Assembly: GCA_017413255.1 (NCBI GenBank)
Contig: JAFPUC010000011.1
Location: 1-50,258 of the forward strand
Length of the DNA stretch: 50,258 bases
Source: Aeriscardovia sp.
GTDB lineage: Bacteria > Actinomycetota > Actinomycetes > Actinomycetales > Bifidobacteriaceae
Reading direction: 5' to 3'
The notes under the pieces are model-generated. The model had not been told where the DNA came from. It saw only the letters and a list, made by a program, of their open reading frames with translations, and made no database searches. A program made the translations under genes and the position numbers. Shown here one piece after another: positions 8,934-18,457 of this stretch (position 1 is its first letter; every line of letters starts with the position of its first letter).

Positions 8934-11900
8934 GTGGATACTAAAAAGACCATAAAGCGCAACAGCTTTATTATGGCCTCAGGCACTTTGGCTTCGAGGT
9001 TGACGGGGCAGGGCCGCACCATTTTACTGGCTGCAGCCCTGGGCGTGACGGGCGTGGCTGCAAACGCTTACCAAGTGGGCGGACAGATCCCCCACGTGAT
9101 CTTCAACCTCATCGAGGGGGGCCTTTTAAATGCCGTCTTAGTTCCCCAAATCGTCAGGGCGTTTAAGAAAAAATCTCCTTCTGAAACCATAAACAAAATA
9201 CTGACTTTAGCCCTTTTCAGCTGTTTGGCCGTTACGGCTTTGGTCATGATTTGCAGCCCGCTTCTGATAGATCTTTATATCGATCCCGGCTGGAGCGAGG
9301 CGCAAAAGGCACTGGCCAACGCCTTTACGCTGTGGTGCGTACCCCAAATCCTCTTCTACGGGGCTTACAGCGTAGTTGGACAGATCTTGGCCTCCCAAGA
9401 CAATTTCACAGCCTATGCATGGAGCTCGGTGGCAGCCAATATAGTCAGCTGCATCGGCTACGGCCTGTTTTTTGCCGTTTTTGGCAACGCTGAAAAACAG
9501 GGGGTCGAATTTTGGAATCAGGGCAAAATAGCGCTCACGGCCGGAATGTGGTCCCTCGGAGTATTGATTCAGGCGCTCCTTCTTTTCATCCCCCTGCGCA
9601 AGATTGGCATAAAGCCCAAAATTAAATTCGGAATTAAGGGCATAGGCCTAAAATCCATGGGAAAAGTGGCGGCTTGGACTTTGGCATCGATTTTGATAGA
9701 TCAGGGAGTGGGGGTAGTAAATACCAGAATTGAAACTACCGCCCCCCTGTCTGCCGGAAACCGCCTCATGACCGCCGGGGCTTCCGCTTACGCCCAGGCC
9801 TTCCAAATCTGGATTCTCCCTTACTCCCTCATCACCGTCTCCATCGCCACCGCCGTTTTTCCAGCCATTTCCCGGGCGGTGCAGGAAAGAAAAAATGGGG
9901 AAATGAGGGAACACCTGGCAAATTGCCTAAGGCAGACCGGCGTGATAATGCTCTTCTTTGTGGGCTGCTTTATAGCGATGCCGGTTCCAATAGTGCGCGC
10001 CCTGCTTCCCACCGTAAATACCTTTGATGCCAACCTCCTTGCTGCCCCGCTCCTCGCCCTCGCCTTCAATCTCATACCCACTTCCGTCACCCTGCTTTTA
10101 AACAGGGTCTTTTACGCTTACGAGGATGGAAGATGGCCATTTTTGCTTACGACTTTTCAAAATGCGGTTCAGATGGCTGTCCTCTTTGCAGGCCTCCACT
10201 TTATCTCCCCCTCATACTGGGACATGTGGATAGCAGCTTCCATAACCATAAGCAATATCGCCCTGATGCCCCTTTCCTACTGGGCTATAAGCAAAAGAAT
10301 GGGTTCGAGGATTAGAAACCAAAAAATCTTTTCCACATACTTGAGGTCTTTTGCCGCCGCATGCGTATGCACGCTGGCAGGGACCCTTTTAGCCTCAGGC
10401 CTTTCGCTCGGGCTTGGATTTTCCACCTCTCTTCAGGGCCACATTTCCTGGTGGCAGGCGGTTTTAACCTGCCTCATTACAGCCTGCGTCATGTTCATAA
10501 TTTACTGGCTTTTATGCAGGGCCATGAACGTAAAGGAACTGACCGGGGTATTTGGATTCCTCAAAAGGGGCGAGGAAAAGAGGGGGGAAGAAGAAAAACC
10601 CCGCGTCGCGAGGCGCGTTTCTTCCCAGGTTTGGTACTCTCAGACTCTTGAAGCATCGCTTGCGCCTAGGGTTGTAAGATCTTCTAGAAGTCGACCCGTC
10701 GAAACGTTTGTATCTTTGGAAAACGAAGGGCAGATTATGATTCCATCCATCGGGGATACGATAGACAAGCGCTACACACTTATTACCCAGTACCGCTCCG
10801 AGCTGGGCCTGAGCGCATGGCTGGCAAATGATCACACCCTTATGAAAGACGACCAGCTTTTTATCATCTCCGCCTCTTCCAAGGTCAAAGAAGTAAACCG
10901 CATAGCTTCCAGCCTGATTCTTTCCAAAGATTCCCATTGCACTAAAGTTTTGCATATTCAAAACACGGATGGAGTGCTGGTAATAGTTACAGACAAAGAC
11001 CCCGGCACCAACTTACACAGCTTTATAAAAGGATCGGGATCCATAAGGCCGGAAGTGGGCTACTTTATCATCCACAGGGTAATAGATGCGGCAGTGAGTT
11101 TGAAACGCCAGGGCATCTACCACCAGGCCCTCAGTTCCGAAGTGATAAGGCTAAACGGCAGGGATGTCACCCTGGCCAACACTTCAATTTCCCCCATGCT
11201 CGAACCTCCCCTTTCAAACTTCGGCCAGAAAGAAGGGGGAGAGGAAAAGTGCATTAGAGACATCGTGGCCCTCATCTTTGAAATGATATCGGGCCAGGTC
11301 TTCGACCCTGCAAAGGACAAAAGAGAATACGTACGCCTCATGGATTCTTTGGAAGGAAAAGCCCCCTCCGACATGCTGGAAGTGTGCAGGCGGGGGCTGG
11401 AACTGACCAAATCCGATCAAGCCTCCTATAAGCGCCCCCTCCCCATCCTCACTTTCCTGGAGCTCGACATGCTCTTAAAGGAGCCAGACGACGGAAGGGC
11501 GCTCGAAGAGGCGCTTAAAGGAGGCAATTTCCCGGACACCCCGAGCGTCTCTTTAGTGAAATTTGCGCCCATAAATTCAACTTCCGTGGTCGACATCCCC
11601 TCCAAGATCGCCTCCAGCACCTTTGTAAAGCCGGTAGCAAGTCCGGAAAAGAAGAAGGAACAGATAAATTCCCCATGGACGCGCCGCCAGCTGCTTTCAG
11701 AGCCCAAAGAAAGCATAGAGAAGATAGATCCGTCCAGAACCCAGTTCTTTAACAACCACTCTTCTTCGCAGACCAGGGTCGTAGCCAACAGGTCCGTAAA
11801 GCTTGTAAAAGAACCCCAAGAGGTCAGAAGGCCCTCTCCTTCCTACCTTGCCAAGGCCCCGGAACAGAAAAAGAGGGGGGTGACAAAAAAGTCCATTATA

Positions 11901-12470
11901 ACCTGCGCAATTATCCTGGTGGCGTTCTTCTGCGCATGGGCTATATATTCGCTGCATTTGGGAGACCTTCACCTGGGCACAAAAGAAAGCGACATTACAT
12001 GGAATCTGAACGTTAACGACGCGCCCATTCCGGGAGGCCTGGCCGAAGAGAAGGCCGATTCCAATGTCACGGGAGCCTTTTCCAACACTTCTTCCCCTTC
12101 CGCTCCCACAATGAAAGCGGCTTCTGCGGTTCCGGCTCCCGCCGTCGCGCTTCAAAGTTATACCCTCCGGTCTCTTAGAACTTTCAGCGTCCCGGGCAAA
12201 ACCGGACTTGGAATTTATATAGAGCTTGCAAGCCCGCAGAAAGTGCACGAAGTGGAAATCTCCACCCTCCAGTCGGGAGGGAAAGCTGAAATCTACGCGG
12301 ATTCTACCGAGGCCAATCCTCAAAACGGGGCCAGCGTAGCCAATTTTTCGTTTGTTTCCGGAAGCAATAAAATAGCGCTGTCCCGGATAAGGCTTACTCA
12401 AAACCTTGTAGTGTGGATTTCCCAAATTCCAGCCGGGGGGTTTGAGTACAATTCAGTCCGGGTTTTTTAA
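8934..12470 (+). CDS. murJ: Lipid II flippase MurJ fused to pseudokinase and extracytoplasmic domain
   Basis: 1178 residues in three parts. Residues 1 to about 530 are the MviN/MurJ flippase with some 14 membrane segments (NSFIMASGTLASRLTGQGRT at the N-terminus, GGLLNAVLVPQI, and a later YAYEDGRWP). Residues about 600-850 resemble a protein kinase fold (GDTIDKRYTLI...GLSAWLAND) but lack the HRD and DFG motifs, so this is a pseudokinase. A membrane segment at about 985-1005 (IITCAIILVAFFCAWAIY) precedes an external beta-rich domain of the type joined to the mycobacterial MurJ pseudokinase. In mycobacteria the kinase-like part binds FhaA after phosphorylation by PknB. The GTG start lies four bases after the DUF6049 stop. 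The size is normal for actinobacteria. Confidence 0.92.
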   Translation: MDTKKTIKRNSFIMASGTLASRLTGQGRTILLAAALGVTGVAANAYQVGGQIPHVIFNLIEGGLLNAVLVPQIVRAFKKKSPSETINKILTLALFSCLAVTALVMICSPLLIDLYIDPGWSEAQKALANAFTLWCVPQILFYGAYSVVGQILASQDNFTAYAWSSVAANIVSCIGYGLFFAVFGNAEKQGVEFWNQGKIALTAGMWSLGVLIQALLLFIPLRKIGIKPKIKFGIKGIGLKSMGKVAAWTLASILIDQGVGVVNTRIETTAPLSAGNRLMTAGASAYAQAFQIWILPYSLITVSIATAVFPAISRAVQERKNGEMREHLANCLRQTGVIMLFFVGCFIAMPVPIVRALLPTVNTFDANLLAAPLLALAFNLIPTSVTLLLNRVFYAYEDGRWPFLLTTFQNAVQMAVLFAGLHFISPSYWDMWIAASITISNIALMPLSYWAISKRMGSRIRNQKIFSTYLRSFAAACVCTLAGTLLASGLSLGLGFSTSLQGHISWWQAVLTCLITACVMFIIYWLLCRAMNVKELTGVFGFLKRGEEKRGEEEKPRVARRVSSQVWYSQTLEASLAPRVVRSSRSRPVETFVSLENEGQIMIPSIGDTIDKRYTLITQYRSELGLSAWLANDHTLMKDDQLFIISASSKVKEVNRIASSLILSKDSHCTKVLHIQNTDGVLVIVTDKDPGTNLHSFIKGSGSIRPEVGYFIIHRVIDAAVSLKRQGIYHQALSSEVIRLNGRDVTLANTSISPMLEPPLSNFGQKEGGEEKCIRDIVALIFEMISGQVFDPAKDKREYVRLMDSLEGKAPSDMLEVCRRGLELTKSDQASYKRPLPILTFLELDMLLKEPDDGRALEEALKGGNFPDTPSVSLVKFAPINSTSVVDIPSKIASSTFVKPVASPEKKKEQINSPWTRRQLLSEPKESIEKIDPSRTQFFNNHSSSQTRVVANRSVKLVKEPQEVRRPSPSYLAKAPEQKKRGVTKKSIITCAIILVAFFCAWAIYSLHLGDLHLGTKESDITWNLNVNDAPIPGGLAEEKADSNVTGAFSNTSSPSAPTMKAASAVPAPAVALQSYTLRSLRTFSVPGKTGLGIYIELASPQKVHEVEISTLQSGGKAEIYADSTEANPQNGASVANFSFVSGSNKIALSRIRLTQNLVVWISQIPAGGFEYNSVRVF

Positions 12471-12644
12471 ATCCTTTAAATTTTTTATTTAAGGCGAATC
12501 TGCTCTTTATTTGCGCTAAAATGGGATAGTTCGACTACTTGGCACGCATGATTGCCTACCTATCACTTACTACAGTTATGTCGCGATTTTTTATAGTCAT
12601 GTTATGAATTCTTTTTCCTTTTGTTATCACTAAAGGAGTAAAAG

Positions 12645-14150
12645 ATGGAGAAAAAACAAGTTAAAAAACTGACTATGTTCGGATTCTTCTCCATGACAGC
12701 TTCCATGGTCATGGCAATGTACGAATATCCGAGCTTTGCTACAAGCCAATTCGCCGTTGTATTCTTCGTGCTTTTAGGCGGTATATTCTGGTTTCTCCCC
12801 ACGGCTCTAATTTCTGCCGAAATGGCATCCGTTGAGGGATGGAGCGAAGGCGGCGTCTTCGGATGGGTCGGAAACGCCCTCCACAGCGACAAGGTGGGCT
12901 TCATGGCTCTCTTCTTCCAGTGGTTCCAGATAACCGTGGGACTTGTGACCATGTCCTACTTCGTTATCGGAATGCTGGCAGATATTTTGAACTGGCAGGC
13001 CCTAAACAATCTTCCATGGCTTAAATTCCTGGCCTGCCTGGTACTGTTTATCATCATCAACCTCCTGCAGCTGGGAGGCACAAAGTACACAGCCGTCATT
13101 GCAAAGTGGGGTTTTTTGCTTGGAATTTTGCTGACCTCCACCATCTTCTTCATTTGCGCCATAGTTTATCTGGCTCAGGGCAACCCCGTACAAATCACAT
13201 TTGGGGCCCATCAGCTCTTCCCGAGCTTTGCCAACGTTGGAAACCTTACAATATTTGCAACCTTCATCCTCGCCTTTGCAGGCGTCGAGGCTTCAGGCTC
13301 CCACATTAACGAGCTTGAAAACCCCGGAAGAAACTATCCTCTGACGATGTTCATCATCGTTATCCTCGCCATTATTTTGGACGCATTCGGAGGCCTGGCA
13401 GTAGCCTGCGTCATTCCTCAGCAGCAGCTCTCCTTGAACTCCGGAATTTTCCAGACGCTCTCGGTGCTCTTCTTCCACTTCTCCCCCTACGCCACCGGCG
13501 CCATCGATATCGTCAGCCTCCTTATCGTGCTCGGCGTTGTAGCTGAGATCGGTTCATGGATTGTAGGACCTTCCACCGGCATGAGGACTTCCGCCCAGTA
13601 CGGCATGATGCCTCAGTGGATCACCAAGACCAACAAGCATGACGTACCTGTAAACATGCTCTTCGTCCAATTCCTGGTATTCATAATGTGGGATGCAATT
13701 TTAACCTTCGGAGGAAATGGCGGAAACGTCTCCTTCCTGGTCGCAACCACGCTCACCACCCTTATCTACCTTGTATGCTACATAATGATGTACGTAGGAT
13801 ACTTCAAGTTGATATTCACGGAAAAGAATCTGAAGCGCACTTACAGCATTCCCGGCGGAATAGTGGTGAAATTCATAGTGGCAATCTGCGGAATCTGCAC
13901 TTCTATTTTTGCCTTCTGCATGTCCTTCACTCCCTCTACGGCCCTCACCAGCAGCCAGACCGTGACGTTCATCGTTCTTTTGGTCGTTTGCTTCTGCATA
14001 GCCATCGTCATTCCTATAATTATTTCTGCCTTCCAGAAGGTATACGCAAGGCACGTTCCTGAGGGCAAACTTAAGATTATGCACTACAAGCTAATCAGGC
14101 AGGCAGCACAGCAAAATGCCGCTCAAAGCGCCCCGGTTCAGCAAAATTAA
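12645..14150 (+). CDS. gadC: Glutamate:GABA antiporter GadC (copy 1)
   Basis: 501 residues, about 12 membrane segments, APC superfamily. It exchanges external glutamate for internal GABA in the glutamate-dependent acid resistance system. The resemblance to E. coli GadC is strong along the length: FLPTALISAEMASVEGW, GGVFGWVGNAL, WFQITVGLVTMSYFVIG, LQLGGTKYTA, FAGVEASGSHINELENPGR and AEIGSWIVGPSTGM. The C-terminal tail beyond the last helix is short, ends QNAAQSAPVQQN and does not resemble the E. coli pH-sensing C-plug. An AAAGGAG motif stands before the ATG. It is followed by a terminator (14189-14219) and a second gadC; the partner decarboxylase gadB is about 10 kb away on the other strand. 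Confidence 0.93.
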   Translation: MEKKQVKKLTMFGFFSMTASMVMAMYEYPSFATSQFAVVFFVLLGGIFWFLPTALISAEMASVEGWSEGGVFGWVGNALHSDKVGFMALFFQWFQITVGLVTMSYFVIGMLADILNWQALNNLPWLKFLACLVLFIIINLLQLGGTKYTAVIAKWGFLLGILLTSTIFFICAIVYLAQGNPVQITFGAHQLFPSFANVGNLTIFATFILAFAGVEASGSHINELENPGRNYPLTMFIIVILAIILDAFGGLAVACVIPQQQLSLNSGIFQTLSVLFFHFSPYATGAIDIVSLLIVLGVVAEIGSWIVGPSTGMRTSAQYGMMPQWITKTNKHDVPVNMLFVQFLVFIMWDAILTFGGNGGNVSFLVATTLTTLIYLVCYIMMYVGYFKLIFTEKNLKRTYSIPGGIVVKFIVAICGICTSIFAFCMSFTPSTALTSSQTVTFIVLLVVCFCIAIVIPIIISAFQKVYARHVPEGKLKIMHYKLIRQAAQQNAAQSAPVQQN

Positions 14151-14188
14151 GGCATAAAAATTAATAAACCAGCCTTATAAGTTAAATT

Positions 14189-14219
14189 CCCCCGGTTTGA
14201 TAGGCCGGGGGTTATTTAT
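14189..14219 (+). terminator. Rho-independent terminator after gadC copy 1
   Basis: CCCCCGG (14189-14195) pairs with CCGGGGG (14205-14211) around a nine-base loop, followed by TTATTTATTT. It lies 38 bases after the gadC stop. Confidence 0.85.
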
Positions 14220-14455
14220 TTAAAAATTTTTTAAAACCTGAAGAAACAGCGCCGGGTTTTAATAAAATTGCCATATGCGCCGTAAGGCCCAAATTTACAT
14301 ATAATTTTATTCGGATGCAATCCTAACCTTGGCGGCGTTTGCTAATCTTCCGGCCGCCGCAGGCCCGACCACACAGGTGATCTGGTCTGCTCCTTACATG
14401 CAGGTTATTGGACTGCGCAAAGATTTTAAGGTTCCTACAGAGTAGTGGGAGGGCC

Positions 14456-14602
14456 ATGATGAAGAATGCTGCATTTATTCGGCGCCCAGAGGCCGGGCGA
14501 TGCGGCAGGAGAGCATTTTCCAGCCTTCCTGTTTTTAATTGGAACCGACCCATCACCTCTGTGGTGCTTCCCGATTTATTTACTTGCTCTAAATCCTTTT
14601 AG
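14456..14602 (+). CDS. Possible small protein between the two gadC genes
   Basis: A 48-residue frame starts ATGATG two bases after GGGAGGG (14447-14453) and ends with TAG two bases before a perfect 15-bp stem-loop. The peptide (MMKNAAFIRRPEAGRC... ending LFTCSKSF) is basic, with two Cys, and resembles nothing I recognise. Support comes only from the ribosome-binding site and position. The 554 bases between the gadC genes otherwise hold no gene; this frame may be chance. Confidence 0.2.
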   Translation: MMKNAAFIRRPEAGRCGRRAFSSLPVFNWNRPITSVVLPDLFTCSKSF

Positions 14603-14604
14603 GC

Positions 14605-14656
14605 GCTCTGCCGGAACCGCAACAATCGGTTCCGGCAGAGCCTTCACCTTTTTTAG
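14605..14656 (+). promoter_or_regulatory. Perfect 15-bp stem-loop upstream of gadC copy 2
   Basis: GCTCTGCCGGAACCG (14605-14619) and CGGTTCCGGCAGAGC (14627-14641) are exact reverse complements around a seven-base loop. CTTCACC and a T-run (about 14649-14654) follow. It may terminate an upstream transcript or act as an attenuator in the gadC2 leader. Confidence 0.7.
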
Positions 14657-14704
14657 GGGCAGCGCAATCGCGGAAGTTATTCGGTAAGGAAGTGAATAGA
14701 CTAA

Positions 14705-16249
14705 ATGTCTGGAAGCAACTCGACTTCAGTCAAGCGAAACCTGACACTATTTGGTTTCTTCGCCATGACAGCTTCCATGGTCATGGCAGTTTATGAGTAC
14801 CCAAGCTTCGGCACTTCGGGATTTGCATGCATCTTCTTCGCCCTCTTAGGCGGCATCTTCTGGTTTTTGCCCATGGCATTCATGGCGGCAGAGATGGCAT
14901 CGGTAGACGGATGGAGCACAGGCGGCGTCTTCGGATGGGTTGGAAACGCCCTCCATTCCGATCGACTCGGTTTCATGGCCCTTTTCTTCCAGTGGTTCCA
15001 GATAACCGTAGGATACGTAACCATGTGCTACGTGATAATCGGCCTGCTTTCCCAGATTTTCAACTGGCAGGCTCTAAATGACACGGCATGGATTAAGTTC
15101 ATAGCCGTTTTAATTATCTTTGGCGTGGTCACTCTCCTTCAGCTGGGTGGCACTAAGTACACGACCACCATCGCAAAGATTGGATTTATAGTAGGCATTC
15201 TCGTCTCCGCCATCATCCTCTTTATCTTTGCCATAATCTACCTGGCCCAAGGCCACCCGGTTCAGATAAAGTTCGGAGCCAGCGAATTGTTCCCAAGCTT
15301 TGCAAATGTAGGAAACTTAACAATTTTTGCAACTTTCATTTTGGCTTATACCGGCGTCGAGGCTTCAGGCTCCCATATAGACGAGCTCCAAAAGCCCGAG
15401 AGGAACTATCCTGCCGCAATGTTCATTCTGGTTGTCATAGCTATCGTCTTTGACTCTCTGGGCGGCATAGCGGTAGCCAGCGCCATACCGGAAGAGAAGC
15501 TTTCTCTTAACTCCGGCCTCTTCCAGACCCTCCAGTACCTGATGTACAAGGTGACGGGATCTTACATCCTCGATTGGCTGCTAGACATCGTCTGCATTCT
15601 GGTCTGTTTCGGCATTGTAGCCGAGATTGGTTCCTGGATTGTAGGGCCTTCTGCAGGCCTGAGGGATAGCGCCCAGTACGGCATGATGCCCATGGGGATA
15701 AAGAAGGTAAACAAGCACAACGTGCCCACCAACGTCCTTATCATCAACTGCATCCTCGTTCTCTGCTGGGACGCCCTTCTCACCTTCGGAGGATCTAGCG
15801 GTGCCGGAAACGTATCAATACTTGTGGCAGAGACGCTCACGACATGCATATATCTGGTAACGTACCTGTTCATGTGCGCGTCATACTACACCTTGATATT
15901 CAAGTGGAAGAAACTGCACAGGACTTATAACGTCCCCGGCGGAATAGTAGTCAAGACTATAGTCGCTATTTGCGGCACCGTCACTTCCCTGTTCGCCCTC
16001 GTAGTTTCCTTCTTCCCCTCCTCGGCGCTCACTCCAAGCGGGCAAGTAGAGTACGAAGTCCTCTTGGTCATAGCCTTCATAATCGCAATTATCATCCCGA
16101 TCGTCATTTCCGCATTCCACAAGAACTACGTCGCCAAGATCGATCCTTCCCAGCTAAAGTACCTCACCTACAAAATGGTGAAGATGAAGAAGGCCCAGGC
16201 TCAGACTGAGAACGCAAATGCGGATGTAAATGCAAATATGAACGCATAG
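14705..16249 (+). CDS. gadC: Glutamate:GABA antiporter GadC (copy 2)
   Basis: 514 residues, closely similar to the first gadC throughout (FFAMTASMVMAVYEYPSFGTS, GGVFGWVGNALHSDRLGFMALFF, GVEASGSHIDEL, AEIGSWIVGPSAGL), so the pair arose by tandem duplication. The tail differs: after KMVKMKKAQAQ it ends in an Asn/Ala-rich stretch (NADVNANMNA). The nearest purine-rich motif, AAGGA at 14686-14690, is 14 bases from the ATG, so initiation may be weak or structure-dependent. The C-terminal domain that gates GadC by pH in E. coli is not recognisable. The copies may differ in expression condition or in substrate, for example glutamine versus glutamate; the sequence does not decide. Confidence 0.9.
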   Translation: MSGSNSTSVKRNLTLFGFFAMTASMVMAVYEYPSFGTSGFACIFFALLGGIFWFLPMAFMAAEMASVDGWSTGGVFGWVGNALHSDRLGFMALFFQWFQITVGYVTMCYVIIGLLSQIFNWQALNDTAWIKFIAVLIIFGVVTLLQLGGTKYTTTIAKIGFIVGILVSAIILFIFAIIYLAQGHPVQIKFGASELFPSFANVGNLTIFATFILAYTGVEASGSHIDELQKPERNYPAAMFILVVIAIVFDSLGGIAVASAIPEEKLSLNSGLFQTLQYLMYKVTGSYILDWLLDIVCILVCFGIVAEIGSWIVGPSAGLRDSAQYGMMPMGIKKVNKHNVPTNVLIINCILVLCWDALLTFGGSSGAGNVSILVAETLTTCIYLVTYLFMCASYYTLIFKWKKLHRTYNVPGGIVVKTIVAICGTVTSLFALVVSFFPSSALTPSGQVEYEVLLVIAFIIAIIIPIVISAFHKNYVAKIDPSQLKYLTYKMVKMKKAQAQTENANADVNANMNA

Positions 16250-16337
16250 ATTGTTTTTTAATCAGGTCTTTGGCCTAAAGTAAAATTTCGGCAAACAGGG
16301 ATTTCTCTGGATGCCGATTTTTTTATCAGAAGGAAAG

Positions 16338-17294
16338 ATGAATTTAGAAAGCAACAGCTCTGGGGGAGGGGGCGCGGCTACTTTTCAGGGCTGCGACCTT
16401 CAAAAACCTGCAGAGCCCATTCTCAGCCTCAGGGGCGTGAGAGTTAAAAGATGGAGAAATCAGATTCTGGATTTCCCACAGGAAGAAAGCGTAGACATCT
16501 TCCTGGGCGACACTGTCGGCCTAATAGGCGAAAACGGGGCGGGGAAGACTACCTTAATAAACTGCATAGTGGGGAAGATGGCCTATCAGGGCTCGATAGA
16601 ACGCAACTTTTCAATACAGGACTTTGGCGTCCAATTCCAGTCCAATGACTACGATCCGCCGGTAAAGGTGAAAGAACTGGTGGAAGCAGTGTGCCAGAAG
16701 AGCGCTTCCAATCCCGAGTTAAAAGCCGGGCTAAAGGAATTTGAGTTGGAAAAGCTGCTGGCCAAAAAAGTGAAAAAACTGTCTGGAGGAGAGCGGAAAA
16801 GGCTTACCTTATTTTTGGCCGTCTTTAAAAAACCGAAGCTTTTGATACTGGATGAACCTACCAGCGCGCTGGACTACCAAAAAAGGCGCAAGATCCTCCA
16901 TACGCTCAAAGTGGCCATGGATAAAAAAACCGTCCTGATTTCCACCCATTACTATGACGATATAGAGGACTGGGCAAACAAAATTTTGATACTGGACAAA
17001 GGAAGAAAGGTCTTCTTCGGCACTACAGGAGAGCTCGAAGAGCGCTACCCTCTCTGCTCGCTTATCCGCATCCCCATGGAGGCTAGGGGAAAGGTTGATT
17101 TTAAAAGTCTTAAAGTCATAGAACTGGACGACGAAGTGAATCTCGGCGTTGTAATGCAGTCGGAAAAAGAAGAGGATGATTTCCTCTCCCTTTGCAAGGA
17201 AGCCAAAATACCTGCCCACAGGGAAGAAAAACTCTACGGCATCTACGTTCTGGCGCTAAACGAATTTAGGGAAAAGGGGAAGGAAAAGCGATGA
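16338..17294 (+). CDS. ABC transporter ATP-binding protein, paralogue of the TOMM exporter ATPase
   Basis: A cytoplasmic ATPase subunit of an export-type ABC transporter. Walker A is GENGAGKTT, the signature KLSGGERKRLTLF and Walker B LLILDEPTSALD, followed by a switch His in STHYYDD. The C-terminal ~90 residues form a family-specific extension. It matches the ATPase at 22265-23167 along nearly its whole length (NQILDFPQ, LGLIGENGAGK-type loop, FGVQFQ and LDYQKRRKILHTLK have close counterparts). The ATG at 16338 follows AGAAGGAAAG; an upstream ATG at 16311 would add nine residues. It overlaps the permease gene by ATGA. Base composition matches the surrounding chromosome, unlike the TOMM copy. 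The substrate is unknown; export of, or protection against, the cluster's peptide is a possibility. Confidence 0.85.
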   Translation: MNLESNSSGGGGAATFQGCDLQKPAEPILSLRGVRVKRWRNQILDFPQEESVDIFLGDTVGLIGENGAGKTTLINCIVGKMAYQGSIERNFSIQDFGVQFQSNDYDPPVKVKELVEAVCQKSASNPELKAGLKEFELEKLLAKKVKKLSGGERKRLTLFLAVFKKPKLLILDEPTSALDYQKRRKILHTLKVAMDKKTVLISTHYYDDIEDWANKILILDKGRKVFFGTTGELEERYPLCSLIRIPMEARGKVDFKSLKVIELDDEVNLGVVMQSEKEEDDFLSLCKEAKIPAHREEKLYGIYVLALNEFREKGKEKR

Positions 17295-18109
17295 AATTTT
17301 ATTTTGCGATGAGCATAAAACGCCTCTTGCGCGCCCCAACTTCCATAATTTTCGACATCGTATTTCCCGTCCTAATCCTGCTTTTCGCCGTCGCCTCGGT
17401 CGCAGGCAGCTCCAGGGGCTCAACTGCCATGATAAACTACTTCATTTCCACTACCCTGGCCAAAGGAATGATACCTATGGCCTGCATTTCTTTTCCGATG
17501 TATGTGGCAAGGCAGATTGAAAACGGGAGCATAACCCGCCTCAACTACTTCGGTGTCAAAACCCGATGGCTTATGCTGGCAGACCTTTTAGCGCAAATCA
17601 TATGCGCATGCATAGGGGTTGCGATCGCGATGATCATAGGATGGCTCTGTTTTAAGCTTAAATGCCCCGGAGCAGGATATTTCTTTGCCTATATTCTTCA
17701 ACTTTTCTATGCGCTGGTCACCCTGATGGTCTGGGGACAGGTAGTGGGAGTTTTGATTAGAAACACTAAAGGCATAGTGCTTGTAGGCATCATAGAGACC
17801 TTTTTCCTCCTATTTTGCGCCAGCGGAGCTGCAATTTTTGAGATATTTCCCAAGGGAGTGCAAACCATGGCAAAGTGCTTCCCCATAAGCTGGGTTTCAT
17901 GGAAAATGCCTCCCATATGGTTAGGACACTCTTACTGGGTACCTGATTTCCTCTGGATATCTGCCATCTGGCTGGGGGCGGGGCTCCTTATCCTTTGGTT
18001 TATGAGCCTGGCAGGAAACCCGTTCATAAGGGCCGTTCAAAAGCAGAAGATCCAAAATTCCATGGAGAAAAAAGGCAAGACTAAATTGCGTGAAGTTGCA
18101 GAGGGCTAA
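17291..18109 (+). CDS. ABC transporter permease, paralogue of the TOMM exporter permease
   Basis: 272 residues with about six membrane segments, in the style of ABC-2 exporters such as SagH/SagI. The N-terminus MKFYFAMSIKRLLRAP is a coupling helix followed by the first membrane segment. Stretches such as GMIPMACISFPMYVARQIENGS, RLNYFGVKTR, GAGYFFAYILQLFYALVTLMVWG and FLWISAIWLGAG line up with the permease at 21487-22287. It is translated together with the preceding ATPase through an ATGA overlap and is followed at once by a bidirectional-looking terminator. A homodimer of this permease would be expected to pair with two ATPase subunits. Confidence 0.83.
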   Translation: MKFYFAMSIKRLLRAPTSIIFDIVFPVLILLFAVASVAGSSRGSTAMINYFISTTLAKGMIPMACISFPMYVARQIENGSITRLNYFGVKTRWLMLADLLAQIICACIGVAIAMIIGWLCFKLKCPGAGYFFAYILQLFYALVTLMVWGQVVGVLIRNTKGIVLVGIIETFFLLFCASGAAIFEIFPKGVQTMAKCFPISWVSWKMPPIWLGHSYWVPDFLWISAIWLGAGLLILWFMSLAGNPFIRAVQKQKIQNSMEKKGKTKLREVAEG

Positions 18110-18140
18110 GGATTAAGCTTCTTTCCCTGCTTTTGTTTAA

Positions 18141-18180
18141 AAATCGACATCTATTCAAACTAGATGTCGATTTTTTATTT
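18141..18180. terminator. Bidirectional terminator between convergent ABC and TOMM operons
   Basis: AAATCGACATCTA (18141-18153) and TAGATGTCGATTT (18161-18173) form a perfect 13-bp stem with a seven-base loop, with T-runs on the plus side. On the minus strand the stem is followed by TTTTT interrupted by AAAC, so it can also stop the TOMM operon read-through. Confidence 0.88.
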
Positions 18181-18457
18181 ATATTGAATTTTAAAAGGCC
18201 TTTTAGCATAGAAAGAATAAAAACAGCTCGTATTAGGTTCAGCACTCCCTGCCTTAAAAGGGACAGCATGCAGGAGTCCTAGCTACATCTAATTTGCATG
18301 CCTTTTATAGATGGGCATGCAGGAAAGAACAATAGAGGCGCCCTCTACGCTTAGCTGCATTGTATGGAAAAATTCCTTAATTTGTTATTCACTAGGCAAG
18401 GCATACCCAATTTATTTTGGCATCAAGAACAGGGGCGCCACACGGCCTGTGTTTTCT
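18181..18457. other. Intergenic region downstream of the TOMM operon
   Basis: No convincing gene. It contains three copies of the palindrome GCATGC within 55 bases (18266-18271, 18296-18301, 18315-18320); two of them share the context GCATGCAGGA. A plus-strand frame from 18311 runs into the YcaO gene and is a shadow. Nothing else stands out. Confidence 0.5.
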
